From Williamsia herbipolensis (GTDB taxonomy: Bacteria > Actinomycetota > Actinomycetes > Mycobacteriales > Mycobacteriaceae), in the NCBI RefSeq assembly GCF_000964005.1, contig NZ_JXYP01000012.1, positions 21,377-85,376 of the forward strand: a stretch of DNA of 64,000 nucleotides, given 5' to 3'. Shown here piece after piece: positions 52,730-60,728 of this stretch; the stretch's first letter is position 1, and the number at the start of each line of letters is the position of its first letter. The position numbers and the translations under genes are program-made. Below the pieces are notes generated by a model. That model did not search any database, was not told the origin of the DNA, and worked only from the letters and a program-made list of their open reading frames with translations.

Positions 52730-53788
52730 ATGAGCGACGCCAACGCACGGTCGGATGCACCGAAGGTGGTGCTGGTGACGGGTGCGTCGACCTTCCTCGG
52801 CGGTTATCTCACCACCCGCCTCGCGCAGAACCCCTCGATCGAACGGGTCCTGGCCGTCGATGCGCGTGTCCCCAGCAAGGACATGATCCGCAGGATGGGG
52901 CGTGCCGAGTTCGTGCGTGCCGACATCCGGCGCCCCACCATCGCGAAGGTCATCGAGAACGCGCGCGTCGACACCGTCGTGCACGCGGCGACGTCGGTGA
53001 TGGACACCGTGGCGCACTCGCCCGCGATCAAGGAACTCAACGTCATCGGCGCGATGCAGGTGTGCGCCGCGTGCCAGCGGGCACCGTCGGTGCGGCGACT
53101 GGTGCTGCGGTCGACCGGGATGGTCTACGGCTCGAGCGCCGCCGATCCCGCGCACTTCGCCGAGGACAACCGGGCTCGCGTCGAACCGACCACCGGATAC
53201 GGACGCGACCTGCTCGACGTCGAGTCGTACGCCCGCGGGCTGGCGCGCCGACGTCAGGACATCGACGTCACCATCCTTCGGCCGACGGCCATGCTCGGCC
53301 CGAAGATCTCGACCCGCATGAGCATCTACTTCTCCTCGCCGATCATCCCGGTCGTCATCGGCTACCAGCCGCGACTGCAGTTCCTGCACGAGGAGGACGC
53401 GCTGGCCGCGCTCGAGCACGCGACGCTGCTCGGCCGACCCGGCACGTTCAACCTCGCCGCCGACGGTGTCGTGACACTGACCCAGGCGATCCGTCGTGCC
53501 GGTCGTGTCGAACTGCCGGTGCCGGCGAACCTGTTGGGTTCGGTGGCGGGGGTGTTCCGCGGGATGCGCGTGGCGACGCTGCACGGCGACCAGGCGTCGT
53601 ACCTCACCTACGGGCGCGTCCTCGACACCGCCCGCATGCGCGCCGAGTTGGGCTTCGCGCCGAGGTACTCGAGCCTCGAGACACTCGACGACTTCATCGC
53701 GAGGCGCCCCCTGGAGCCGGTGGTGTCGGCGGGGGCGTGGCACCGCCTCGAACAGCGGATCGCGGAGACCGCGCGCTCGCTGGTCTGA
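52730..53788 (+). CDS. NAD-dependent epimerase/dehydratase (extended SDR, Rv0501-like)
   Basis: 352 residues. The Rossmann motif is 'VVLVTGASTFLGGYLTTRL', then 'VDTVVHAATS', 'RSTGMVYGSS' and 'LRPTAMLGPKIS'. The catalytic Y-x3-K is altered: 'TGYGRDLLDVESY' shows no YxxxK in the usual place, so classical epimerase chemistry is doubtful. M. tuberculosis calls the homologue galE2. It is followed by an acyltransferase gene, as in Rv0501-Rv0502, suggesting a joint envelope role. Confidence 0.82.
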   Translation: MSDANARSDAPKVVLVTGASTFLGGYLTTRLAQNPSIERVLAVDARVPSKDMIRRMGRAEFVRADIRRPTIAKVIENARVDTVVHAATSVMDTVAHSPAIKELNVIGAMQVCAACQRAPSVRRLVLRSTGMVYGSSAADPAHFAEDNRARVEPTTGYGRDLLDVESYARGLARRRQDIDVTILRPTAMLGPKISTRMSIYFSSPIIPVVIGYQPRLQFLHEEDALAALEHATLLGRPGTFNLAADGVVTLTQAIRRAGRVELPVPANLLGSVAGVFRGMRVATLHGDQASYLTYGRVLDTARMRAELGFAPRYSSLETLDDFIARRPLEPVVSAGAWHRLEQRIAETARSLV

Positions 53789-53898
53789 ACCGGCACCGAC
53801 TTGCCCCACCTTCTACACTGGGCAGGCGGTGGCACGACCGGGGGCTGGAAACGTTGTCGGGGAGAGCGCGGCGAGATTTGCGGAAGGGTGTCGGCACA

Positions 53899-55032
53899 GT
53901 GGTCAAGAACAATGGCGCATCCGATGCACGGACCGCCAAGGTGATCCAGCTGTACGCGACCCCACCCGACGCGCCCAGTCGCGAGCAGGTCCGTCGTCGT
54001 CATCCGTCGCAGCAGAAGCCGGCAACACCTTCGGCCCCAACGTCTTCCGACATCGTCGCCCCGACCGATGCCGACGCCACGACCGCCGAGATCACCCCGA
54101 TCAACGCCGATGTCGTCGCGCGTCTCGACGCCGCGGGGCTGCCCGTCGGACGTACCGGCAGCCCACTGTTCAGCCTGACCGGACTGCGGTCCGCGGTCGC
54201 CGATTCGGTGGTCTCCGGAGCGGGCTATCTCCGCGAGCGGTTGACCGGTGACTACGAGGTCGACGACTTCGGCTTCGACCCCCACTTCACCGAGGGCGTG
54301 TTCCTGCCCGCGATGCGGGTGCTGTTCGACAAGTGGTTCCGTGTCGAGGTCACCGGCATCGAGAACATCCCCGACGAGGGCGGCGCGCTGCTCGTCGCGA
54401 ACCACGCAGGCACCATTCCCATCGACGCGTTGATGACCTCGGTCGCCGTCCACGATCACCACCCCCGCGCGCGGTTCCTTCGGATGCTCGCCGCCGACCT
54501 CGCCTTCGAATCACCGTTCGTCGGGCAACTCGCCCGCCGGACCGGGTCGACCCTCGCCTGCACCGCCGACGCGGAACGACTCCTGCGTGGCGGTGAACTG
54601 ACCGCGGTGTGGCCCGAGGGGTTCAAGGGTGTCGGCAAGCTCTACAAGGACCGCTACAAGCTGCAGCGGTTCGGTCGCGGCGGCTTCGTCACCACCGCTC
54701 TGCGCGCGGCCGTGCCGATCATCCCGGTCTCGATCGTGGGGTCGGAGGAGATCTACCCGATGCTCAGCGATCTGAAGCCGCTTGCCCGGGTGCTCGGATT
54801 GCCCTACATCCCGATCACGCCCACGTTCCCGCTGCTCGGCCCGCTCGGCCTGGTACCGCTGCCGTCGAAGTGGCACATCCACTTCGGCAAGCCCATCGAG
54901 ACCAGCCAGTACGACGAACAGGCCGCCGAGGACCCCATGGTCGTCTTCGACCTCACCGACCACGTCCGCGAAGAGATCCAACAAACCCTCTTCCGCATGC
55001 TCTCCCGTCGCGGTTCGGTCTACTTCGGCTGA
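53899..55032 (+). CDS. PlsC-type acyltransferase (Rv0502-like)
   Basis: About 377 residues. An N-terminal ~110-residue variable region precedes the acyltransferase domain. Motif I is 'ALLVANHAGTIPIDAL' (H-x4-D variant NHAGTIPID), motif II/III is 'GELTAVWPEGFKGVGKLYKDRYKL', and 'AVPIIPVSIVGSEEIYPM' is motif IV. It transfers an acyl chain to a glycerophospholipid or related acceptor. Start is placed at the GTG at 53899, with a weak GGAAGG site; a -10 TACACT (53814-53819) lies further upstream. Palindromic repeat L2 starts 6 bases after its stop. Confidence 0.82.
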   Translation: MVKNNGASDARTAKVIQLYATPPDAPSREQVRRRHPSQQKPATPSAPTSSDIVAPTDADATTAEITPINADVVARLDAAGLPVGRTGSPLFSLTGLRSAVADSVVSGAGYLRERLTGDYEVDDFGFDPHFTEGVFLPAMRVLFDKWFRVEVTGIENIPDEGGALLVANHAGTIPIDALMTSVAVHDHHPRARFLRMLAADLAFESPFVGQLARRTGSTLACTADAERLLRGGELTAVWPEGFKGVGKLYKDRYKLQRFGRGGFVTTALRAAVPIIPVSIVGSEEIYPMLSDLKPLARVLGLPYIPITPTFPLLGPLGLVPLPSKWHIHFGKPIETSQYDEQAAEDPMVVFDLTDHVREEIQQTLFRMLSRRGSVYFG

Positions 55033-55037
55033 TCTCA

Positions 55038-55112
55038 CGCTTCACGCGACCGTTCCCGCCTCAGGCGACCGTCGCAATGGTCGCCGGTGGCCGAGTCGGT
55101 CGCGGGAATGTG
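55038..55112. repeat. Island 2 left palindromic repeat
   Basis: Outer arms CGCGACC (55045-55051) and GGTCGCG (55098-55104) enclose inner arms GGCGACC (55064-55070) and GGTCGCC (55079-55085). The nested layout resembles that of island 1, but the sequence is unrelated. It is an inverted copy of 56053-56129. Confidence 0.75.
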
Positions 55113-55113
55113 G

Positions 55114-56016
55114 TCATACGCGTTCCAACCGACCGAGCCACGGACGGATGAGTCCCACGACCTCGCGTCGGACGAGCTGAGCCCACACCCACCGGACCAC
55201 CATCCGGTCGCTCCACCGCAACAGATCCTCTCGGGCTTTCTCGTCGGCGATGACGTCCTCGATCTTTTGTCCCGGGGTGAGCAGCCGGCCGTATTTGATC
55301 TGCCCGTCGAACTCCCCGACGAGGCGGTCGTCCCAGTCGAAGTCGGTGATGATGCGCCGTCCCGACAGGCGACGTTCACGCTGGAGCACGGGGATGGGGA
55401 GTCCGGCGGTGATCATCTGGGCGCGACTCCACGACTCGCCCACCGATGCCGAGGACCCGTCGGCGACGGCGAGGGCTCGTCGAGCGACGCCGATCCCGCG
55501 ACGGCGGCGACCATCCAGCTCGGCGGCGAGGTCGACGGCGTCCACTCCGCCGCGGAGTGCGGAGTCGAAGACGACCAGCGCCTGATCGAAGTCGCCGTGA
55601 CACGCGACGTCGACCGCCGTCCGCGCCGCGGATGTGACGAGGAGTCCGTCGTGACCGACGACATCGACGTCGTCGAGCGGACCCGCGTGCATGTGACGGG
55701 TGCGCGAGATCCGGCCGCCGGCCGAGGAACCCGACGTCGTGTGCACCCGTTCGAATGCCGGTCGCAGCATGGCGAACCCGTGCAGGACCGCCGCGGAATG
55801 GTGGCTGACGACGGTGTCGGGCTGCGTCGATGCCACGACACGCAAGCGGTGTCGGTGCTCGGGCGACGAGGGCGTCGTGAGGAGATAGGTCCCCGCGCGC
55901 AGGCGCGTCAGGCGGCCCTCGCGGACTGCGGCCGCGAGGTGTTTGTCAGCGAGGCCGACGCGGAGGACGGAGTCGCGGTGTACGAGACCCATCTCGTCGA
56001 CGGGAAATGTGGTCAT
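55114..56016 (-). CDS. AbiEi-like HTH + PD-(D/E)XK/DUF559-like nuclease, intact
   Basis: 300 residues. The AbiEi-type winged helix is 'LVHRDSVLRVGLADKHLAAAV' and 'REGRLTRLRAGTYLLT'. A middle domain carries 'AVLHGFAMLRPAFERVHTTS' and 'RTAVDVACHGDFDQALVVFDSAL'. The nuclease-like end has 'ITDFDWDDRLVGEFDGQIKYG', whose D-x10-E-F-D-G-x2-K spacing fits a PD-(D/E)XK active site, and then 'LRWSDRMVVRWVWAQL'. AbiEi proteins are type IV antitoxins, but no AbiEii toxin adjoins, so antitoxin function is unlikely. The ATG at 56016 is chosen as start. Confidence 0.78.
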   Translation of the reverse strand: MTTFPVDEMGLVHRDSVLRVGLADKHLAAAVREGRLTRLRAGTYLLTTPSSPEHRHRLRVVASTQPDTVVSHHSAAVLHGFAMLRPAFERVHTTSGSSAGGRISRTRHMHAGPLDDVDVVGHDGLLVTSAARTAVDVACHGDFDQALVVFDSALRGGVDAVDLAAELDGRRRRGIGVARRALAVADGSSASVGESWSRAQMITAGLPIPVLQRERRLSGRRIITDFDWDDRLVGEFDGQIKYGRLLTPGQKIEDVIADEKAREDLLRWSDRMVVRWVWAQLVRREVVGLIRPWLGRLERV

Positions 56017-56052
56017 GGAGCTTGGACGCGGCCGACAACCGATCGGATCCCG

Positions 56053-56129
56053 CCACATCTCCCGCGACCAGCTGCACCTCGCGCGACCGTTGCGACGGTC
56101 GCGCGAGGACGAAACGGTCGCGAGAAGCG
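56053..56129. repeat. Island 2 right palindromic repeat
   Basis: It contains a perfect 13-bp hairpin, CTCGCGCGACCGT (56078-56090) and ACGGTCGCGCGAG (56095-56107), with a 4-base loop. It is an inverted copy of 55038-55112 and begins right after the serB-like gene, which is transcribed towards it. A short piece (GGGAAATGTGGTCAT, 56003-56017) also repeats directly near the left end (55103-55116). Confidence 0.75.
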
Positions 56130-56130
56130 G

Positions 56131-57273
56131 TCAGTCGCGGAGGCGACGGGCCGCGGCGACGGCGCCGCCGCCGGCGGCACCCAAGAGCACCGCGGTGGGC
56201 AGACCGATCTTGGCGGCCTTGCGGGCGGTGCGGTAGTCGCGGATCTCCCAGCCGCGGACGCGGGCGACGTCGCGGAGGTCGGCGTCGGGGTTGATCGCGA
56301 CGGCGGTTCCGCACAGCGACAGCATCGGGACGTCGTTGTGGGAGTCGGAGTAGGCGGTGCAGCGCTTGAGGTTGAGGCCTTCACGCACCGCGAGTTGTCG
56401 CACGGCATGGGCCTTGCCGAGTCCGTGGAGGATGTCGCCGACGAGGCGTCCGGTGAACTTCCCGTCGACGCTCTCGGCGACGGTGCCCAGGGCTCCGGTG
56501 AGGCCGAGGCGGTCGGCGATGGTCTGTGCGAGTTCGAGTGGGGTGGCGGTCACCAGCCACACCTGTTGTCCGGCGTCGAGGTGCATCTGCGCGAGGGTGC
56601 GCGTGCCCGGCCAGATCTTGTCGGCGATGGTCTCGTCGAAGATCTCCTCGCCGAGCCTGCGCAGTTCGTCCGTCGAGCGACCGGCGATGAAGGCCAGGGC
56701 CTTCTCCCGACCCGAGGCGACGTCGTCGGCGTTCTCGCGGCCGCTGATACGGAACTTGGCCTGCGCCCAGGCGAATTCGGCCATGTCGCGGTAGGAGAAG
56801 TAGTCGCGAGCGGCGAGCCCGCGCGCGAAGTGCACGATCGACGCGCCCTGCACGAGCGTGTTGTCGACGTCGAAGAACGCGGCGGCGGTCAGGTCGGGCG
56901 GGACGTCGGTGGGTGCGCCGGGCTCGTCGTCGTCGTGCACGGGTCCGGCGAGCCGGCCGCGACGTTCGAGGGTGGCGTAGGCGGCCTGCGCGCTCGCCTC
57001 ACCGGCGAGGGAGTGTCGCAGTTCGGCGGCGGACTGCCGGAAGCGGCCGACCCGCCCCGACTGTGCCGAGCGATTGGCTCGCGAGGAGATCCAGTTGCTG
57101 ACGGTGCCCCCGGGTTCGCGATCCTCGGCACCGACAGGACCTGTGCTGGTCACGGCGTCGACGGACTGTTCGGCGGGCACCGGCGGGATGGCATCGGGCT
57201 CGTGCGCACCATCGCCGGTGGGGCCGGTGTGCATCGACCCCTCGGGGTCGGTGTCGCCGGGCGTATCGGTCAC
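56131..57273 (-). CDS. HAD-IB family phosphatase (SerB1-like)
   Basis: 380 residues. A ~120-residue low-complexity N-terminus precedes the HAD domain. Motif I is '[15 protein letters not shown]', motif II is '[13 protein letters not shown]', and motif III/IV is '[20 protein letters not shown]'. HAD-IB members include phosphoserine phosphatase; M. tuberculosis calls the homologue serB1 (Rv0505c). A C-terminal hydrophobic segment ('[20 protein letters not shown]') may anchor it to the membrane. The GTG start has a perfect AGGAGG site 7 bases upstream. Confidence 0.85.
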   Translation of the reverse strand: MTDTPGDTDPEGSMHTGPTGDGAHEPDAIPPVPAEQSVDAVTSTGPVGAEDREPGGTVSNWISSRANRSAQSGRVGRFRQSAAELRHSLAGEASAQAAYATLERRGRLAGPVHDDDEPGAPTDVPPDLTAAAFFDVDNTLVQGASIVHFARGLAARDYFSYRDMAEFAWAQAKFRISGRENADDVASGREKALAFIAGRSTDELRRLGEEIFDETIADKIWPGTRTLAQMHLDAGQQVWLVTATPLELAQTIADRLGLTGALGTVAESVDGKFTGRLVGDILHGLGKAHAVRQLAVREGLNLKRCTAYSDSHNDVPMLSLCGTAVAINPDADLRDVARVRGWEIRDYRTARKAAKIGLPTAVLLGAAGGGAVAAARRLRD

Positions 57274-57394
57274 CAGATCGCCTCCTGCTCCTCGGACTCC
57301 AAGCCTAGCCGCACCCGCTCGTCACACCCCGCCCACCGCACCCGGCCCACAGCATCCGATTGGTCCGGCGCGTTCGGGTGCACAATCGGTGTCC

Positions 57395-57646
57395 ATGGTG
57401 ATCACCCTGCTGACCCGCGCGGGTTGCCCGGCGTGTGCCCGCGCGCTCGAGGAGTTGCAGCCGGTCTCTGTCGAGTACGACACAGCGTTGGAGATCGTCG
57501 ACGTCGACGCCGCGGCCGCCCACGATCCGGCATTGCGCGCGGAGTTCGGTGATCGTCTGCCCGTGGTGCTGCTCGACGAGCGCGAGCACAGTTACGGCGA
57601 GGTGGACATGCCCCGACTGCGGGCCGACCTCGATGCCGCGAGGTGA
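57395..57646 (+). CDS. Glutaredoxin-like protein (Rv0508-like)
   Basis: 83 residues. A thioredoxin fold with 'ITLLTRAGCPACARALEEL' (C-P-A-C redox motif) and the cis-Pro in 'GDRLPVVLLDERE'. It belongs to the DUF836/glutaredoxin 2-like group and probably takes part in thiol-disulphide exchange, perhaps with mycothiol. Its place just upstream of rex and hemA matches what I recall in mycobacteria. Confidence 0.85.
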   Translation: MVITLLTRAGCPACARALEELQPVSVEYDTALEIVDVDAAAAHDPALRAEFGDRLPVVLLDEREHSYGEVDMPRLRADLDAAR

Positions 57647-57658
57647 GTCGGCCCTTCT

Positions 57659-57688
57659 TTGTGAACGCGTTCACAAGCGGTATACCCT
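57659..57688 (+). promoter_or_regulatory. Rex operator and leaderless rex promoter
   Basis: TTGTGAACGCGTTCACAA (57659-57676) is a perfect 18-bp palindrome matching the Rex operator (TTGTGAA-N4-TTCACAA). A -10 TACCCT (57683-57688) follows, then 6 bases to the rex GTG at 57695. The operator covers the -35 region, so Rex should repress its own operon when NADH is low. Confidence 0.9.
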
Positions 57689-57694
57689 CGACGC

Positions 57695-58411
57695 GTGCCT
57701 CATGCCGACGACGACGTGACATCGTCGATCCCCGCTGCCTCCGTGGCGCGGCTGGCTGCCTATCTGCACGTGCTGCGGTCGTTCAGTGAGCACGGTGTCG
57801 TGGTGGCGTCGAGCGGGCAACTGGCCACCGCGGCGGGCGTGAACCCCGCGATCCTGCGCAAGGACCTCTCCCATGTGGGCGCGAACGGGGTGCGCGGGGT
57901 CGGCTACGACGTCGGTCGCCTGACCGCCCGCATCGCTCTGGCGTTGCGCACGTCCGACACCCACAACGTCGCGCTGGCCGGCGCCGGCCACCTGGGGCGG
58001 GCCCTTCTCGCACACACAGGATTCGGACGCGGGTTCCGCGTGGTTGCGATGTTCGACACTGATCCCGACCTCGTGGGCACCACATTCGGTACCGGGGGCG
58101 TTGAGATGACTGTGGCACCGATGACCGAACTCTCCGCCGAATGCGCAGCGAAGAACGTCGACATCGCCGTGGTGGCGACGTCCGACGCGATCGCGCAGCA
58201 GACCTGCGACACCTTCGTGCTGGCGGGCGTGCGGCAGATCCTCAACTTCACGACCGTGGCGCTGCACACGCCGCCGTCGGTGCACGTCCGACCCGTCGAC
58301 CTGGCTCTCGAGCTCCAGGTCCTCGCGTTCAACGCCTCGCGGCGCGACTCGACGAGTGCATCGACCGAGAACGCCGTGAGCGGAGCCACCCAGAAAGCAG
58401 TGTCAGTGTGA
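57695..58411 (+). CDS. rex: Redox-sensing transcriptional repressor Rex
   Basis: 238 residues. An N-terminal winged helix ('[44 protein letters not shown]') is followed by a Rossmann domain ('[20 protein letters not shown]', '[13 protein letters not shown]'). '[35 protein letters not shown]' closes the fold. It binds NAD+/NADH and represses respiratory genes at high NAD+/NADH. A perfect Rex operator lies at its own promoter. Its stop overlaps hemA as GTGA, giving the rex-hemACD order known from Streptomyces. Confidence 0.95.
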   Translation: MPHADDDVTSSIPAASVARLAAYLHVLRSFSEHGVVVASSGQLATAAGVNPAILRKDLSHVGANGVRGVGYDVGRLTARIALALRTSDTHNVALAGAGHLGRALLAHTGFGRGFRVVAMFDTDPDLVGTTFGTGGVEMTVAPMTELSAECAAKNVDIAVVATSDAIAQQTCDTFVLAGVRQILNFTTVALHTPPSVHVRPVDLALELQVLAFNASRRDSTSASTENAVSGATQKAVSV

Positions 58412-59760
58412 GCATCTTCCTGTTCGGAGTGTCCCACCGCAGCGCGCCGGTCTCGGTGCTCGAACGCCTCGCGGTGTCCGACGGTGACCGACCCAAGTTG
58501 GTCGACCAACTCCTCGACACCCCGCAGATCTCCGAGGTCATGATGGTCTCGACCTGCAACCGGGTGGAGATCTACGCCGTCGTCGACGCGTTCCACCCCG
58601 CGCTCGAGGCGGTGGGTGCGGTGATCGGCGAGCACTCCGGCATGACCGTGAACGAGATGACGCAGCACGCCTACGTCCGGTACTCCGAGGCCGCCGTCGA
58701 GCATCTGTTCACCGTGGCCGCCGGACTCGACTCGATGGTCGTCGGCGAGCAGCAGATCCTCGGCCAGATCCGATCGGCCTACGCCAGCGCCGACGAACAC
58801 TCCTCGGCCGGACGTGTCCTGCACGAACTGGCGCAGCAGGCGTTGCGCGTCGGCAAGCGCGTGCACACCGAGACGGGCATCGACCGCGCCGGCGCGTCGG
58901 TGGTGTCGGTCGCCCTCGACCGCGCCCGCGCGCTCCTCGGCACCCGCGAGACCCCCGGCGCCATCGGGTCGGCCGTCGTGCTCGGCGCCGGTGCGATGGG
59001 TGCGCTCGCCGCGGCCCATCTCGCCCGCGATGGGGTCCTCGACCTGTCGATCGTCAACCGCACCGCCGAGAAGGCCGACCACCTCGCGGCCAACGTCGCG
59101 AAGAACCACGGTGTGCGGGCGACGTCGGTGCCGATGGCCGACCTGGCCGCCGCGGTCGCCGAGGCCGACGTCCTGGTGAGCTGTACCGGCACGGTCGGTT
59201 CGTTGGTCAGCGTCGGTGAGGTGCACTCGGCCCTGGCGCAGCGCACCCGCACCACGCCTCTGGTTATCTGCGACCTCGGACTGCCGCGCAACGTCGATCC
59301 CGCCGCGGCGAAGCTGCCGCACGTCCATATCGTCGACATCGAGGGCCTGCGCGCCGACGGGGCGACCCAGGCTGCGGCCGCCGACGCCTCCGCCGCGCGC
59401 GCCATCGTCGCCGGCGAGCTCGCCGAGTACCTCACCCTGCAGCGTCAGGCCGAGGTCACCCCGACCGTCACCGCCCTGCGCCAGCGCGCCGCGGAGATGG
59501 TGGAGGCCGAGATCATGCGCCTCGAGACCCGGCTGCCCGGACTCGACGACCCCCAGCGTGACGAGGTCGCCAAGGCCGTCCGTCGCGTCGTCGACAAGCT
59601 CCTGCACGCGCCGACGGTGCGCGTGAAGCAGCTCGCCTCGACCCCCAACGGCGACCACTACGCCGAGGCGCTGCGCGAGCTGTTCGAACTGACTCCCGGT
59701 GCGGCCGAATCCGTCTCGGCTCCCGAGACCGGCCTGCCGGTCACGGGGAGCGACCGTTGA
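58408..59760 (+). CDS. hemA: Glutamyl-tRNA reductase
   Basis: 450 residues. The catalytic Cys lies in '[14 protein letters not shown]'; '[22 protein letters not shown]' and '[14 protein letters not shown]' (NADPH site) follow, and the dimerisation helix is at the C-terminus. It reduces Glu-tRNA to glutamate semialdehyde, the first step of C5 tetrapyrrole synthesis. Co-transcription with rex links haem supply to redox state. Confidence 0.96.
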   Translation: MSIFLFGVSHRSAPVSVLERLAVSDGDRPKLVDQLLDTPQISEVMMVSTCNRVEIYAVVDAFHPALEAVGAVIGEHSGMTVNEMTQHAYVRYSEAAVEHLFTVAAGLDSMVVGEQQILGQIRSAYASADEHSSAGRVLHELAQQALRVGKRVHTETGIDRAGASVVSVALDRARALLGTRETPGAIGSAVVLGAGAMGALAAAHLARDGVLDLSIVNRTAEKADHLAANVAKNHGVRATSVPMADLAAAVAEADVLVSCTGTVGSLVSVGEVHSALAQRTRTTPLVICDLGLPRNVDPAAAKLPHVHIVDIEGLRADGATQAAAADASAARAIVAGELAEYLTLQRQAEVTPTVTALRQRAAEMVEAEIMRLETRLPGLDDPQRDEVAKAVRRVVDKLLHAPTVRVKQLASTPNGDHYAEALRELFELTPGAAESVSAPETGLPVTGSDR

Positions 59761-60683
59761 CCATCCGGATAGGAACGCGTGGTTCGCTGTTGGCGACGAC
59801 GCAGTCGGGGGTCATCCGTGACCAGTTGATCGCGGCGGGCCACGACGCGGAGCTGGTCGTCATCACCACGGCAGGCGACATGTCGGCCGAGCCGGTGGAG
59901 AAGATCGGCGTCGGCGTGTTCACCACCGCCATCCGCAACGCGCTGCACGCCCGCGACATCGACGTCGCCGTGCACTCCTACAAGGACCTGCCGACCGCGG
60001 TCGACCCGGTGCTCACGATCGCCGCCGTCCCGCCGCGTGAGGATTCGCGTGATGCGCTGGTCGCGTCGGGTGGTCGGGTGCTGGGCGAGCTGCCACCGGG
60101 ATCGACCGTGGGGACCTCGGCGCCGCGCAGGATCGCGCAGCTTAACGCACTGGGTCTCGGTTTGGAAATCCGCCCCCTACGAGGCAACCTAGATTCTCGG
60201 TTGGGCAAAGTCGCCAGCGGCGAACTCGACGCAGTGGTGGTGGCCCGTGCCGGGCTGGTTCGTATCGGTCGTGCCGATGAGGTCACCGAGGCGTTCGACC
60301 CGGTCGTGTTGCTTCCGGCACCTGCACAAGGTGCCCTCGCTGTGGAGTGCCGCTCCGATGATGCCGAACTGGTGAGCATTCTCGCCGAGTTGGACGACGC
60401 CCCCACACGGGCGGCGGTCGATGCCGAGCGAGCCGTGTTGGCAGCCCTGGAAGCCGGCTGCACGGCCCCGGTCGGAGCGATCGCCGAGGTGGTGGAGTCG
60501 CTCGACGACGACGGGCGCATCTTCACCGAGCTGTCGCTGCGCGCTGCGGTCGCTGCGGAGGACGGATCCGATGTGATCCGGTCGTCGCTGGTGGGACCGG
60601 TCGAACGCGCTGCCGATCTCGGGCGGGAACTCGCCGTAGAACTGCTGGATCGCGGGGCCGCGGAGGTCATGCGTTCTCAGTAG
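59757..60683 (+). CDS. hemC: Porphobilinogen deaminase (hydroxymethylbilane synthase)
   Basis: 308 residues. '[15 protein letters not shown]', '[10 protein letters not shown]', '[11 protein letters not shown]', '[14 protein letters not shown]' and the cofactor-binding Cys in '[11 protein letters not shown]' are all in place. It links four porphobilinogens to hydroxymethylbilane. The TTG start overlaps the hemA stop as TTGA. From about 60130 to 60500 codon use shifts (CTA, CTT, TCT, AAA, GAA, GCA), unlike the rest of the gene; see findings. Confidence 0.95.
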   Translation: MTIRIGTRGSLLATTQSGVIRDQLIAAGHDAELVVITTAGDMSAEPVEKIGVGVFTTAIRNALHARDIDVAVHSYKDLPTAVDPVLTIAAVPPREDSRDALVASGGRVLGELPPGSTVGTSAPRRIAQLNALGLGLEIRPLRGNLDSRLGKVASGELDAVVVARAGLVRIGRADEVTEAFDPVVLLPAPAQGALAVECRSDDAELVSILAELDDAPTRAAVDAERAVLAALEAGCTAPVGAIAEVVESLDDDGRIFTELSLRAAVAAEDGSDVIRSSLVGPVERAADLGRELAVELLDRGAAEVMRSQ

Positions 60684-60728
60684 CCACCGAACGCAACGGA
60701 CCCCCGCACGGGTCAGGAGAGCGCACGA

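Larger units (their letters stand above)
55038..56129. mobile_element. Palindrome-bounded AbiEi/DUF559 island 2
   Basis: This ~1.09-kb segment has imperfect terminal inverted repeats of ~75 bp, 55038-55112 against 56129-56053, about 78% identical without gaps through the first 73 positions. It encloses one intact AbiEi/DUF559-like gene. The left end is 6 bases past the stop of the acyltransferase gene, the right end 2 bases past the stop of the convergent serB-like gene. This is the same docking as island 1. No transposase and no clear target duplication are seen. Mobility is inferred. Confidence 0.5.

Noticed and set aside
55087..57552. 821-residue plus-strand open frame over island 2 and the serB-like gene
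   Set aside because: Its sequence is the shadow of two minus-strand genes with clear domains and crosses the palindromes without a family match.
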